From contig JBGAFV010000001.1 in the NCBI GenBank assembly GCA_044227095.1, positions 4,650,001 to 4,714,000 of the forward strand: a DNA stretch of 64,000 nt, read 5' to 3'. The notes below the pieces were generated by a model that saw nothing but the letters and a program-made list of their open reading frames with translations, ran no database searches and was not told where the DNA came from. Below, in pieces: positions 17,478 to 27,492 of the stretch (within the stretch, counting starts at the first letter, position 1; each line of letters begins with the position of its first letter). Both the position numbers and the translations under genes were made by a program. Source of the DNA: JACMLD01 sp044227095 (GTDB lineage: Bacteria; Bacteroidota; Bacteroidia; Chitinophagales; Chitinophagaceae).

Positions 17478-19725
17478 AATTAAATCCAACCTTTTTATTA
17501 CCTATCATAATTTCAAACGCTCCTGCTTCTGTAACTGTTTTCATTTGTGCATTTACAAAAGCCAGATCATTTTTATCAATTGTAAAGGTAACCGTTTTGC
17601 TTTCGCCTGCATTTAAATCAATCTTCTGAAATGCACGCAGGCGTTTCATACTTGGTGTAACAGATGCATAAAGATCACGGGTGTATAATTCAACTGTATG
17701 ATTCCCGCTTATTTTTCCAGAATTGGTAACAGTCACCTGCACACTAAGTTTAGCATTGCCTTTTAATTTTGTTGTGCTAAGTTTTATATCGCTGTAATCA
17801 AAATTGGTATAGCTCAATCCAAATCCAAATGAAAACAAGGGTTTGTAGCCATCCATCGTCATGTTCTCATTAAATATCTCACGGATGTCTTCAGATGGTT
17901 TCCTATCATATAAAACCATCTCTCCCATACTGCGTGGATAACTGTAAGGCAATCTTCCGGAAGGATTATAATCACCAAACAAAACATCGGCAATTGCTTC
18001 AGCAGATTTTTTTCCACTCCAGTACGCCATTAAAATCCCTTTCATTCCGGGCTCAATACCAGTAATTAACCGCGGCCTTCCTTCACTTAAAACTACTATC
18101 ACCGGTTTACCTGTAGCAAAAGCCGTTTTGGCAAGTGCAACTTGTTCATCGGGCAATGCAAGATCTACAATATTGCCGGGACTTTCTGCATAAGCATTCT
18201 CTCCAAGACATAAGACAATTGCATCTGCATTAACAGCAGCGGTTCTTAATTTTTCTGCGTCATAATTTTCATTTGCATCAAAACCTTTTACAGTTGTTGT
18301 AATAACATTGGCTACCCCAAGTTTATCTGTTATCGCCTGCAAAATTGTTTTACTGTCTTTGGGATACCATTGTTCTTCTTTACCCTGCCATGTATAACTC
18401 CAGCAACCGTTCAATGCACTAATGCTTTGTGCAGCTGGCCCGGCTACAAGCACTTTACTTGTTTTTGCAAGTGGCAAAATATTATTCTCATTTTTCAGTA
18501 ACGTCATTGCTTCCCTCGCAGCATCCAGCGCAACCGACTGATATGCGGCCAAACCAAAATTTGGAATAGCAGCAGGTTCTGGATATGCATTTTCCATCAG
18601 CCCCAATTTCATTTTCAATATAAGGATACGTTTCACGGCATCATTAATACGAGTGATAGGTACTTCTTTTTTCAGCGCTGCTTCTTTTAATAAATCAGCA
18701 AAAGAAAAATCAGAAGGCACCATACTCATATCTACGCCTGCATTTACCGCCAATGCTACTGCAGCTCTTGGTGTAGCAGCAACATTATGCCTTGTATGCA
18801 ACCGAATAATATCTTCCCAGTCTGACACAATCACTCCTTCAAAACCTAATTCTTTTCTAAGCACATCAATTAGCAAATACTTGCTTGCATGTACGGGAAT
18901 ACCATTTATCTCCCCTGAGTTAACCATAATGGTAGCAGCACCTGCTTTTACAGCTGCTTTAAATTGAGGCAAATAATATTCACGCATTTCCATCTCCGGC
19001 ATATAAATAGGTGTTCTGTCTTTGCCAGTTCTGGAAGCAGAATAACCAAGATAATGTTTCATAGAACTGGCTACAGCTGTTGGATTGTTCAATCCGTCTT
19101 CTTCATATCCTTTTATTGCGGCAACACCCAGCGTTGTTCCTATATAAACATCTTCCCCATAAGTTTCAGGAAACCTTGACCATAATGGCTGGCGTCCGCA
19201 ATCGAGCACGGGTGCAAAATTCCAGCGAACACCAGATGCACGCAACTCCTTAGCTGTTATTTTTGCTGCAGCTTTTACCAGCTCTGGGTTTCTTGTTGCA
19301 GCCATAGCAATACTTTGTGGAAACAGCGTTGCATTCAATGTATACGTTTGCCCGTGAATGCCATCCAAACCATATATCATAGGAATATTCAGGCGGGTCT
19401 TTTTTTCTTCATCCTGCAATTGCGTCATAATATTTCGCCACACTTCAGCATCAAGTGCATGTGCAGTTGTATTTAATACAGAACCTACTTTATAATCCAC
19501 TATTGCTTTTTTTACTGCTACCGGATCAAGTGCGCCATCCGTATTGCCACCACCGTTTTTTGCAACAACAGCCAATGCCACCTGCGTCATCTGCCCTACT
19601 TTTTCTTCAAGCGTCATCTTACTTATAATTTGATCTGCTTTTGCAGCTAACGAAGACTGCTGTGCATGCAGCAAGCCTGCATTCATTAGCAATAAAAAAG
19701 CTACTGATTGTATATATTTCATCAT
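17467..19725 (-). CDS. bglX: GH3 beta-glucosidase (BglX-like)
   Basis: The 752-residue protein has a signal peptide ending near LLHAQQ, so it is periplasmic. It carries the three usual domains: an N-terminal TIM barrel (ISKMTLEEKVGQM onward), an alpha/beta sandwich, and a C-terminal fibronectin type III-like domain. The nucleophile Asp is in GVIVSDWEDI, and the substrate-binding KHYLGYSASRTGKDR motif is present. It probably trims terminal beta-1,4-glucose (or mannose) residues from glucomannan oligosaccharides. The frame extends to TTG 19755. The ATG at 19725 is preferred, since it starts the signal peptide. It overlaps the CE2-like gene by 11 bp and is separated from the glycan-binding lipoprotein gene by a strong hairpin. 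Confidence 0.9.
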   Translation of the reverse strand: MMKYIQSVAFLLLMNAGLLHAQQSSLAAKADQIISKMTLEEKVGQMTQVALAVVAKNGGGNTDGALDPVAVKKAIVDYKVGSVLNTTAHALDAEVWRNIMTQLQDEEKKTRLNIPMIYGLDGIHGQTYTLNATLFPQSIAMAATRNPELVKAAAKITAKELRASGVRWNFAPVLDCGRQPLWSRFPETYGEDVYIGTTLGVAAIKGYEEDGLNNPTAVASSMKHYLGYSASRTGKDRTPIYMPEMEMREYYLPQFKAAVKAGAATIMVNSGEINGIPVHASKYLLIDVLRKELGFEGVIVSDWEDIIRLHTRHNVAATPRAAVALAVNAGVDMSMVPSDFSFADLLKEAALKKEVPITRINDAVKRILILKMKLGLMENAYPEPAAIPNFGLAAYQSVALDAAREAMTLLKNENNILPLAKTSKVLVAGPAAQSISALNGCWSYTWQGKEEQWYPKDSKTILQAITDKLGVANVITTTVKGFDANENYDAEKLRTAAVNADAIVLCLGENAYAESPGNIVDLALPDEQVALAKTAFATGKPVIVVLSEGRPRLITGIEPGMKGILMAYWSGKKSAEAIADVLFGDYNPSGRLPYSYPRSMGEMVLYDRKPSEDIREIFNENMTMDGYKPLFSFGFGLSYTNFDYSDIKLSTTKLKGNAKLSVQVTVTNSGKISGNHTVELYTRDLYASVTPSMKRLRAFQKIDLNAGESKTVTFTIDKNDLAFVNAQMKTVTEAGAFEIMIGNKKVGFNYEQ

Positions 19726-19789
19726 TGTATTTTTATAAAATTCATAACCAGCCAAATCAAAAACATCAATTCGTTTCGGGCAAGTAATA

Positions 19790-19834
19790 AAAAAATATCA
19801 CCGTTCAGTATAAGTTGAAGCAGTGATATTTTTT
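19790..19834. terminator. Bidirectional hairpin inside the SusCD-GH3 gene run
   Basis: AAAAAATATCAC (19790-19801) pairs with GTGATATTTTTT (from 19823), with an inner TTCA/TGAA pairing. It is flanked by A- and T-runs on both sides, so it can work as a terminator or attenuator in the minus direction. It lies between the surface-protein genes (binding and transport) and the enzyme genes GH3 and CE2. Confidence 0.55.
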
Positions 19835-19849
19835 AAAAAGGTAACAGCA

Positions 19850-21394
19850 TTATCTTAATCCAACATGGTCAATATAAATATTTCCAGACCAGCCTGCAGA
19901 CTGAAAAATAATTTCAGTTAATGCAGCAGGGTTTCCAATATCACTGATATTAAAACTGTATGTTTTCCATTCTCCTTCCATTACTGTAAACACATATGGA
20001 CTGCCCCATCCTCCATTTATTACAAGGTTTACATTTTTACCACCGGTGCCAGCAGTACCAAAAACCGAAAATTCTAATTTGGTATAGGCGCTTGTTGCCG
20101 GGCCGCCATCGTTATGCAGTGTTATGCCTTCATATCCACCGCTACCATACATAGCTTTAATAGACGTGGTGCCTTGGCGCACAACTTCTGTACTGTTCAT
20201 ATCCCGCCCTGCCCAAGACCAATCCTGGAAACCATTCTTCAAACCATCAGTATAAATAGGATAAGCAAAGTCCGCCAATGGCGGAAGACCTCCTATATAA
20301 TCAAGCACATCGGATTCTGCAGTAAGCGTTGAATTAAGAACAGAAAATGAAAGCTTTCCTTTTAATGCACCAGCAGGAACTGTTACAACTATTTGCGTTG
20401 CAGACTGGCTTACAAATGTTGTTACGGGTGCAGCTACTCCAATAAAAGTTATACCAGTTACAAGATTGAGATTAGTACCTGCAATAGTAAGGTTAACTAA
20501 GTGATCAACAGGATTGGGAGACAATGCTGTGATGACCGGAAAAACTACATCGAGATCTGCATCTGATGCAACTTTAACTCCTGAGTTGGCAACCAATGTA
20601 AGTTTTCCTTTTTTTGTTGCACCAGGAACTTTTACAACAATTTCTGTTGGCGTCCTGCTTACAAATGTTGATACGGCAGTTGTTACATTCGGGAATAAAA
20701 TTTCTTTTACAAGATCCAGGTTAGTACCCGTTACTGTAAGATTGGTTGCATGCAGAACAGGGTTAGGTGCCATTGCTGTTACAGCAGGTAATGTTACTAC
20801 TAACACACTGTCTGTTTCAATAGTAAGCGGCTTGGTGCCTACATAATAAATCAACAGTTTACCTGTTTGTGCAGCAGCGGGCACTTTAACCACAAGCTCG
20901 GTGTATGTTTTGCTCACGAATGTTGTTTCAGCAATATCCTTTGCAAATACAATTTGCTTTATCCAGTTTAGATATTCGCCTTTTATTGAAATATTATCGC
21001 CAGGCTTTGCCTGTTTTGTCATTGATGTTATTTTGATTGTAACATTGAAATTTATTTTTGTTTTGGAAACAACATCGCCATCTGGTGTTTTAAGTGTTGC
21101 ATACCCTTCTTGTGTAGAAGTTGGTATAAGAAACGTAATACGCTCTGAAGTTTGTTGCAGAAAAGCAGCAGATGCAACTGTTACACCAGTTAGCTGAATG
21201 GCCGTTACCTTTTGCAGGTTATGGCCAATAAAATAAATGGTATCCCCATGTTTTGCACCAGAAGGGCCAAAGCTTAGCAATTCTACTTTGCCATTATTTA
21301 TCTCATCAGTTTTTTTGCAGGCGCTTACCAATGCAAGAATGCTTGCAAAGAAAACCAGCGGCAGCAAAATTTTATTATTAATTCCTTTTATCAT
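19850..21394 (-). CDS. Multi-IPT/TIG surface glycan-binding lipoprotein
   Basis: The 514-residue protein has a lipoprotein signal (ALVSACKKTDE; lipobox followed by basic then acidic residues, as in surface-exported Bacteroidota lipoproteins). Four IPT/TIG immunoglobulin-like repeats of about 80 residues follow, from about residue 38 to 365. The last two are close copies (PNPVLHATNLTVTGTNL and PNPVDHLVNLTIAGTNL). The final 140 residues (LADFAYPIYTDGLKNGFQDW to the end) look like a carbohydrate-binding beta sandwich. It has no catalytic motif. It most likely stands at the cell surface beside SusD and captures mannan. It is the fourth gene of the SusC operon. Confidence 0.8.
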   Translation of the reverse strand: MIKGINNKILLPLVFFASILALVSACKKTDEINNGKVELLSFGPSGAKHGDTIYFIGHNLQKVTAIQLTGVTVASAAFLQQTSERITFLIPTSTQEGYATLKTPDGDVVSKTKINFNVTIKITSMTKQAKPGDNISIKGEYLNWIKQIVFAKDIAETTFVSKTYTELVVKVPAAAQTGKLLIYYVGTKPLTIETDSVLVVTLPAVTAMAPNPVLHATNLTVTGTNLDLVKEILFPNVTTAVSTFVSRTPTEIVVKVPGATKKGKLTLVANSGVKVASDADLDVVFPVITALSPNPVDHLVNLTIAGTNLNLVTGITFIGVAAPVTTFVSQSATQIVVTVPAGALKGKLSFSVLNSTLTAESDVLDYIGGLPPLADFAYPIYTDGLKNGFQDWSWAGRDMNSTEVVRQGTTSIKAMYGSGGYEGITLHNDGGPATSAYTKLEFSVFGTAGTGGKNVNLVINGGWGSPYVFTVMEGEWKTYSFNISDIGNPAALTEIIFQSAGWSGNIYIDHVGLR

Positions 21395-21431
21395 TACTGA
21401 ATATTTTATGGTTGTTCTTAAATGATGATGC

Positions 21432-22574
21432 TTACTTTTTTATAATTTTTGGCACCACCCTGAAATTGTCGAAAGACATATCGCAATCCAAATCTCCGGG
21501 GCCATGAAATAATAATCTTGTCCAATAACCATTTGGATTAACCGTAAGCGGCGCTCCATAGCTTTTTGCAATTTCATCAAATGGAATTGTTACAGTTTGC
21601 CACTGTCCTTTTGTATCGTAAGGAGGCGCCCATAAGTAAGCATCATTATTTTCAGCCTGCAACCCCACATTTATCTTCAGCATATTTGCGCTGTAAGGTT
21701 TCATTGTATTCAATTCAAACTTGAGGTTATAATCTGATGGCTTCAATATAGCCTCGTCAGGAATATTTTTGCTGATGTCTCCCATTGCGCTTGCCGGCCC
21801 ACCTGCTACTTCCGTCCATGCCCAACCGCCAATTTTTTGTTTTACGCGGATATAGTTTCCGTTAATGAGTGGAGGATCTGTAGTACCGGGCGCAGACACT
21901 ACAAAAGAACTGTTCCACCAGCCGGTGTAAGGATCGCTGCTGATAATAATATTGCGGTTGTCCCTGAACCAGAAATCAGATTTTGTTTCGCCGAAATTTG
22001 TTTTAATGGTAATCTGCCCTGGTACAACACCAGCAGGCACTCTTACTTTTAGAATTTTATCGGTTACTGAAGTCAGTTCACCTTTAATATTACCGGCAAA
22101 TGTTACAGTAAGTGGTTCATAAAAATAATCTCCGCGTATGATTGCTTCATTACCTGTAGCTACATACTCACAATCCATGGATTTTAAAACGGGTTCGCTA
22201 ATCTGCACTTTAAAATCATGCAGTAATATTCTGCCATCAGCAAAAATAATTTTCAATTTGTTTGTAATCACTTTTGGAATCTGGCTGGGCACAGTAACCA
22301 ATATCGTTGCATCGGTTATGTATGTAGGTGTAAGCACGGCTTTCTGATCATTAAACCATATTTCTGTTGCCCCACCAAGATTTTCACCCATAATTGCTAT
22401 CTGCCCACCCTGGAAAGCTGCTACCAGCAATGAATCGGATGAAACAGGATTGGTGATGCGGATATATTTGATAACTGGCTGACCAGGTGTGTTATCTTTT
22501 GTACACGATGCATATATGCCTATAATGCCAATAGCAGCAATAAGCAAAAGCAGCGGTTTTAATATTTTATTCAT
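21432..22574 (-). CDS. Surface glycan-binding lipoprotein with IPT domains
   Basis: The 380-residue lipoprotein (lipobox near residue 24, IYASCTKDN) has two IPT/TIG-type domains (about 35-215) and a C-terminal glycan-binding domain starting at FRDNRNIIISSDPYTGWWNSS. The latter closely resembles the xyloglucan-type binding domain of SGBP-B proteins in SusCD loci (features: RVKQKIGGWAW, LKFELNTMKPYSANMLKI, WQTVTIPFDE, DLDCDMSFDNFRV). No catalytic residues are evident. It should bind the polysaccharide at the surface and hand it to SusC/SusD. It lies 35 bp from SusD and 37 bp from the next IPT protein, in one operon. Confidence 0.85.
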   Translation of the reverse strand: MNKILKPLLLLIAAIGIIGIYASCTKDNTPGQPVIKYIRITNPVSSDSLLVAAFQGGQIAIMGENLGGATEIWFNDQKAVLTPTYITDATILVTVPSQIPKVITNKLKIIFADGRILLHDFKVQISEPVLKSMDCEYVATGNEAIIRGDYFYEPLTVTFAGNIKGELTSVTDKILKVRVPAGVVPGQITIKTNFGETKSDFWFRDNRNIIISSDPYTGWWNSSFVVSAPGTTDPPLINGNYIRVKQKIGGWAWTEVAGGPASAMGDISKNIPDEAILKPSDYNLKFELNTMKPYSANMLKINVGLQAENNDAYLWAPPYDTKGQWQTVTIPFDEIAKSYGAPLTVNPNGYWTRLLFHGPGDLDCDMSFDNFRVVPKIIKK

Positions 22575-22609
22575 ATCGATTTATTTTTTTGATCTGGTAA
22601 TTGTCTCTT

Positions 22610-24304
22610 TTAATAATCAACAGGAGGTTTAAGAAGATTAGGCGCCTGTGCAACTTCTGCTGCCGGAATAGGTAGCAAAAAGTTTCCATCATTAGCATTT
22701 ATCTTCCTGTCTGTAGTAGCCCATACTGTTTTAATAAAAGTCCAGCTTGTTGGGTCTGGTGTCCTGTCAGGTATTGTCGCAAACAAACCTCTGTCCTGCG
22801 CATTAAGAATTGCATATGCCTTTGCTTTGTTATAGTAATGCAGGCTTACCAAATCGTACCAGGCGGTGCCTTCAATTGCAAACTCAACAAATCTTTCTTT
22901 TAAGATCATATCAATAGTAAGTGGCAGCGTATCCGCAGCCAGTCCTGCACGCATATGTACTTTGTTAAAATAACTTATGGCTGTTGCATCATTGGTAGAT
23001 GCGTTATTGCCCAACACAGCTTCTGCATAAATGAGGTAAATTTCTGCAAGCCGTTGCATGTAGGTATCGTTGCCATAGTATTGTGATGCTGCCTGTCCGC
23101 CTACGTCTTCAGCTTTTCCGGTAACATATTTTTTTATAGCAAGAAAATTTCCGTCATTGCCTGTTGACGCATTAGAAGGATAAATCAATTTTTGTTTTCC
23201 GTTGGGAATCGTCTGTGTAATTTCGGGATAATAAGATCCGGGCAACATAAATGTCGCTTTCAATCTTTGGTCGAGTGTTCTTCCTTTTAATGTGTCGCCA
23301 TTTGCAGAAGCAGTAATGCCTTCATAGTTTGTCATCATCCAAAATGTAGCGCCTTTATCGCCTCCCCATCCGTCGCCGTTTGCTATATCAGGACTGTAAG
23401 CAAGATATGCAGGCGCACTGTTTTGTGTGCCCCATGCGCCGGGAGAATATGTCCACTGCAATGAGAACAATGATTCTGCATTGTTGTCGTAAGGATATAA
23501 AAACAAATCGGCATAATTTTTTAACAATGAAGCGCCGCTGTTTTTAATAACATCATCTGCAAAGTATTTTGCACTATCTAAGAAAGATTGATTTCTTGCA
23601 CCAGCACCATTTGATTCAACACCTGATCTTTCGAGATAAAACCTTGCCAGCATTCCTTCTGCAGACCATTTTGTTAGCCTGCCCACACGTGCTGGTTTCT
23701 CCGGAAGATCTGCTGCAGCGGCACGCATTTCTTTTGTTATAAATTTCCATACACTCTTTTCTGTATTGCGTGGTTTTGTAGTGTCTGAAAGCAATGCAAG
23801 ATTGTCTTCAATAATTGGAACGGAGCCCCAGTTCATTACCAAAAAGCGGTAAGCCAATGCACGCATAAACCTTGCTTCGGCTATAGCCATTTTTTTAACA
23901 TTGGCAGAAACGCCGCTGCCTGCGTACTTGTTTATATTGGTAATGGCCAGGTTAGACTGACCTACTACAATAAAGAATGAACGCCATGAAGATCCATTTT
24001 CAGGTGTATTGCCGGTTGTATTGAAAAGCACATTACCCCTGTCGTTATATGCAGAGTAAGCAGTACCTGCACGAAAATCGCCGAGGTTATAAGAAGCTTT
24101 GTCGTTGTAATCAAACCAAACTTTGCTGTACAATAAACCTGTACTCGCTAATACCTGGTCGTCAGTTTTATAAAAACTTGCGTCTACTATTGAATCGGTA
24201 GGCGGCTTCTCCAGGAAACTTTTTTTGCAGGAAAGCGCAATCACCGGCAACAGCACTGCCATCCATATATATTTACGATTTATATTTTTCATATGCAGTT
24301 TCAT
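22610..24304 (-). CDS. SusD family glycan-binding lipoprotein
   Basis: The 564-residue protein has a lipoprotein signal (VIALSCKKSFLEKPP) and the SusD/RagB fold pattern: conserved N-terminal segment after the Cys, TPR-like helices (EARFMRALAYRFLVMNWGSVPI), and the C-terminal RFVEFAIEGTAWYDLVSLHYY and LLPIPAAEVAQAPNL end typical of the family. It forms the lid of the SusC transporter and binds the oligosaccharide. The ATG at 24304 overlaps the SusC stop (TAATG). A second ATG at 24292 (MKNINRKY) is an equally possible start. Tight coupling to SusC supports a 1:1 complex. Confidence 0.93.
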   Translation of the reverse strand: MKLHMKNINRKYIWMAVLLPVIALSCKKSFLEKPPTDSIVDASFYKTDDQVLASTGLLYSKVWFDYNDKASYNLGDFRAGTAYSAYNDRGNVLFNTTGNTPENGSSWRSFFIVVGQSNLAITNINKYAGSGVSANVKKMAIAEARFMRALAYRFLVMNWGSVPIIEDNLALLSDTTKPRNTEKSVWKFITKEMRAAAADLPEKPARVGRLTKWSAEGMLARFYLERSGVESNGAGARNQSFLDSAKYFADDVIKNSGASLLKNYADLFLYPYDNNAESLFSLQWTYSPGAWGTQNSAPAYLAYSPDIANGDGWGGDKGATFWMMTNYEGITASANGDTLKGRTLDQRLKATFMLPGSYYPEITQTIPNGKQKLIYPSNASTGNDGNFLAIKKYVTGKAEDVGGQAASQYYGNDTYMQRLAEIYLIYAEAVLGNNASTNDATAISYFNKVHMRAGLAADTLPLTIDMILKERFVEFAIEGTAWYDLVSLHYYNKAKAYAILNAQDRGLFATIPDRTPDPTSWTFIKTVWATTDRKINANDGNFLLPIPAAEVAQAPNLLKPPVDY

Positions 24305-27300
24305 TAAAAGTTTACGTTGAGGTTAAATGTATATACAGGTGTTAGCGGGTAACGGCCATAATCAAGACCAATGGCCTGGTTGCTGGCGCTTGCGTCCCTT
24401 CCTACATAAGAACCAACTTCCGGATCGAAGCCTGTGTATTTTGTAAACGTGAGTACGTTTTGTGCACTAACGGTTACCCTCAACCCTCTTACAATTTTTT
24501 GTTTGTTAATAACGGTTTGAGGAACATTATAAGACAATGAAATATTTTTAACCCTTACAAAAGATCCATCTTCTACCCACTTGCTTGTTGGCCTTGTATA
24601 ATTACCATTAGGGCCGTAAGAAATTCTCGCCACGTTTGTGTTAGGATTGGCAAGTACTACTTTACCCTGCGCATCGCTTATTGGGCGTGCATAATCCATT
24701 GCACCTATCAGCAGGTTACGGCTTAGGTTAATGTTATTAGGGTTTGTATTTCTTTTTGCCATGTAGTTATAAATATCATTTCCAAAAGTTCCTGTAATTA
24801 AAATACTCAGGTCGAAATTTTTATAAGAGAAACTGTTGGTAAAGCCCAGAAACATTTTCGGCCATGGGTTACCGATATATGTTTCATCGTAAGTATCAAT
24901 AATACCGTCTGGCACTCCTTTTGGCCCGCTGATGTCTCTATATTTAACATCGCCTACCCAAATGCCATTTGCCTGTTCGGTAGGAAGTCTTTTGTTATTG
25001 TTATCAACCGGCACTGCGCTTTTGTTGATCTCTTCAATTGATTGAAACAATCCATCTTCAATGTAACCACGGAAAAGCCAGGGTGCTTGTCCAACAGCAG
25101 AACGCTGAGTCCAGTCATCCAGCCACCATGATGTGCGGCTTACAAAAGCGGCATCAGAATAAAACTTCTTAATGGTTGTCTTAAACATCGATATGTTCAG
25201 GTTAGACTCCCATTTAAAATCTTTATTGGTAACGTTTACGGTGTTTATAGTAAAGCCCCATCCTTTGTTTTGCAATGAACCAAGGTTTACGGTTGGTGAA
25301 CCAACTGCACCTGTACCATTGGTACCCATATACCATGGCAATGGATTATCCATTAAAAGGTTGTTGGTATTCTTTACATAATAATCAAACTCTAACTGTA
25401 TACGGTTTTTAAATAAGCCAACGTTGATGCCTATATTATCTGTTTTTGTTTCTTCCCATTTCAAACCTGGATTGCTATAACGTGATGGAAGAAAACCTGT
25501 ACCTGTTGGCGTAGCACCTGTTCCCAAAGGAGAATAAATGCCGCCACCACCCTGGTTACCTGTTGTACCGGTTTCCAATCTTAATTTCAACTCACTGATA
25601 GCGGGAACATTAAAAAACTTTTCCTGCGAAATTCTCCATGCAGCAGATACAGAAGGAAAAGTTCCCCATTTGTTTTCCGGGCCAAAATTGGCTGAGCCAT
25701 CTCTTCTAATGGTTCCTACAACCAAATACCTGTTGTCGTAATTATAACTAACCCTTCCCAGGTAAGATTCCATTCCCCATGCTCCCGATCCGCCACCATT
25801 GCTTGCTGTGTTGGGATCGCCAGCATTCAGATCAAAAATATCATTGGTAAGAAACCCTGTTCTTCTTGCGCTTACATTTTTCCATTTTGATTCCTGCGCC
25901 TCATGCGTTGCCATTACAAGGATGCCATGCTTTTTAAATTGCTTGTTGTATTCAAGCGTTTGGCTCCAGTTCCAGTAAGTGTTATTGCTGGTGCCATTAT
26001 CTAGTGAAGCAGTTGTATTAATAGCCCAGCCAATAGCATATGTTGGCTGGTAATACATAGAGTTTGAATACCCAACATTTGTATTAAACGATGTTCTGAA
26101 ATTGAGGTCTTTTGTTATTTTAATACCGAGGTTTAAACCGCCCAGCAATTCCCTTCTTGTAAGGTTATTTGTTTTTAAGTTCGCAATAGCGATGGGGTTA
26201 ACCGGAGCAAATTGATTCGCTCCATTTACATTATCGCCACCACCCCATGAACCATCAAGGTTTTTTACAGGCACCTGCGGTGTTAATTGCAATGCATCTG
26301 ATATAATATTTTCCTGGCTGGTAGTTAAGCTTTCGTTGGTTTGGTTAAAAGCAAGGTTTACACCAAGTGTTGCCCAATCCCTTAGTTTATTATCGAGGTT
26401 TAAACGAACACCATATCTTTTAAAACCAGAGCCTACTGCTATACCTTTCTGGTTTAAATACTCACCAGAAAAGTAATAAGTTGTTCTATCATTGCCACCG
26501 CTTAAGCTAAGCTGGTGTTTTTGCATGGGTGTTGTTTTAAAAAGCTCATGCTGCCAGTCTGTACCTTTACCCAGTAAAGAAGAATCAAGAAATTCATTTG
26601 GTGTTTGTCCGCCTGCAATTACGTGAAATTGTTTTACCATTGATGCATACTGTTGCAGGTTCATTACGTCCAAATGCTTTGGTGGTGTTTGCAAACTGTA
26701 TTGCATGGCATAAGCTATTTTGGTTTCACCGTTTTTACCACGTTTGGTAGTTATTAAAACAACACCATTAGTAGCCCGTGAACCATAGATAGCTGTTGCA
26801 GATGGGCCTTGCAGTATCTGGATGTCATCAACATCTGCAGGATTTAAACCTGACAGTGGGTTTGCAGAACTATTAGAACCAAAACTTATCTGCTGACCTG
26901 CAACCTGTACACCATCTATAACATAAAGCGGTTCGGTGCTGCCATTGATAGAACTTACGCCTCTTATATTTACTGAAATTCCACCACCGGGCTGACCACT
27001 ATTCTGCGTAACATATACGCCAGCCGATCTTCCCTGTATAGCCTGTTCAATAGTTGTGTTAACCGTCTTCTCAATATCTTTTGATGAGATACTGGTTTGT
27101 GCGCTGGTAAGGTTTACTCTTTTTGATTTACCATAGCCAATTACCACCACATCTTCAAGCTTTGATTGATCCGGAGAAATGGTAGCCAATACTGTTGCGC
27201 CTGTTCCTACTTTAATTTCTTTTCTTTCATAACCTACATAAGTCACTACAAGCACATCGCCTGTTTGCGCAGAAATTGTAAATGCACCCTGAACATCGGT

Positions 27301-27492
27301 GGACGTAGCGGCACTCGTTCTTTTGTTTAGAACAGTTGCCCCTTCCAGTGCTTTTCCACCGGTCACGGTAATCTTTCCGCTAATTTTTCTTAGTTCTTTT
27401 TGTGCATGCACACTATTGCACAACAGCAGGCCACACATCATTGCCCAAAGCATACAAACGGACAGATGAGGCTTCTTTTTACATTTTAGCAT
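24304..27492 (-). CDS. SusC family TonB-dependent outer-membrane transporter
   Basis: The protein of about 1,062 residues has a signal peptide, a carboxypeptidase-regulatory-like domain (ISGKITVTGGKALEGATVL), a TonB-box-like LEDVVVIGYGKSKRVNLT stretch, a plug domain with the SusC family PLYVIDGVQV and DVDDIQILQGPSATAIYGSR signatures, and a 22-strand barrel ending in FNLNVNF with the terminal Phe. It imports oligosaccharides across the outer membrane together with SusD. The STN domain is absent, so there is no sign of anti-sigma signalling through this protein. Control probably comes from the hybrid regulator upstream. The frame extends to TTG 27498, but the ATG at 27492 (MLKCKKK) is the likely start. 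Confidence 0.93.
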   Translation of the reverse strand: MLKCKKKPHLSVCMLWAMMCGLLLCNSVHAQKELRKISGKITVTGGKALEGATVLNKRTSAATSTDVQGAFTISAQTGDVLVVTYVGYERKEIKVGTGATVLATISPDQSKLEDVVVIGYGKSKRVNLTSAQTSISSKDIEKTVNTTIEQAIQGRSAGVYVTQNSGQPGGGISVNIRGVSSINGSTEPLYVIDGVQVAGQQISFGSNSSANPLSGLNPADVDDIQILQGPSATAIYGSRATNGVVLITTKRGKNGETKIAYAMQYSLQTPPKHLDVMNLQQYASMVKQFHVIAGGQTPNEFLDSSLLGKGTDWQHELFKTTPMQKHQLSLSGGNDRTTYYFSGEYLNQKGIAVGSGFKRYGVRLNLDNKLRDWATLGVNLAFNQTNESLTTSQENIISDALQLTPQVPVKNLDGSWGGGDNVNGANQFAPVNPIAIANLKTNNLTRRELLGGLNLGIKITKDLNFRTSFNTNVGYSNSMYYQPTYAIGWAINTTASLDNGTSNNTYWNWSQTLEYNKQFKKHGILVMATHEAQESKWKNVSARRTGFLTNDIFDLNAGDPNTASNGGGSGAWGMESYLGRVSYNYDNRYLVVGTIRRDGSANFGPENKWGTFPSVSAAWRISQEKFFNVPAISELKLRLETGTTGNQGGGGIYSPLGTGATPTGTGFLPSRYSNPGLKWEETKTDNIGINVGLFKNRIQLEFDYYVKNTNNLLMDNPLPWYMGTNGTGAVGSPTVNLGSLQNKGWGFTINTVNVTNKDFKWESNLNISMFKTTIKKFYSDAAFVSRTSWWLDDWTQRSAVGQAPWLFRGYIEDGLFQSIEEINKSAVPVDNNNKRLPTEQANGIWVGDVKYRDISGPKGVPDGIIDTYDETYIGNPWPKMFLGFTNSFSYKNFDLSILITGTFGNDIYNYMAKRNTNPNNINLSRNLLIGAMDYARPISDAQGKVVLANPNTNVARISYGPNGNYTRPTSKWVEDGSFVRVKNISLSYNVPQTVINKQKIVRGLRVTVSAQNVLTFTKYTGFDPEVGSYVGRDASASNQAIGLDYGRYPLTPVYTFNLNVNF

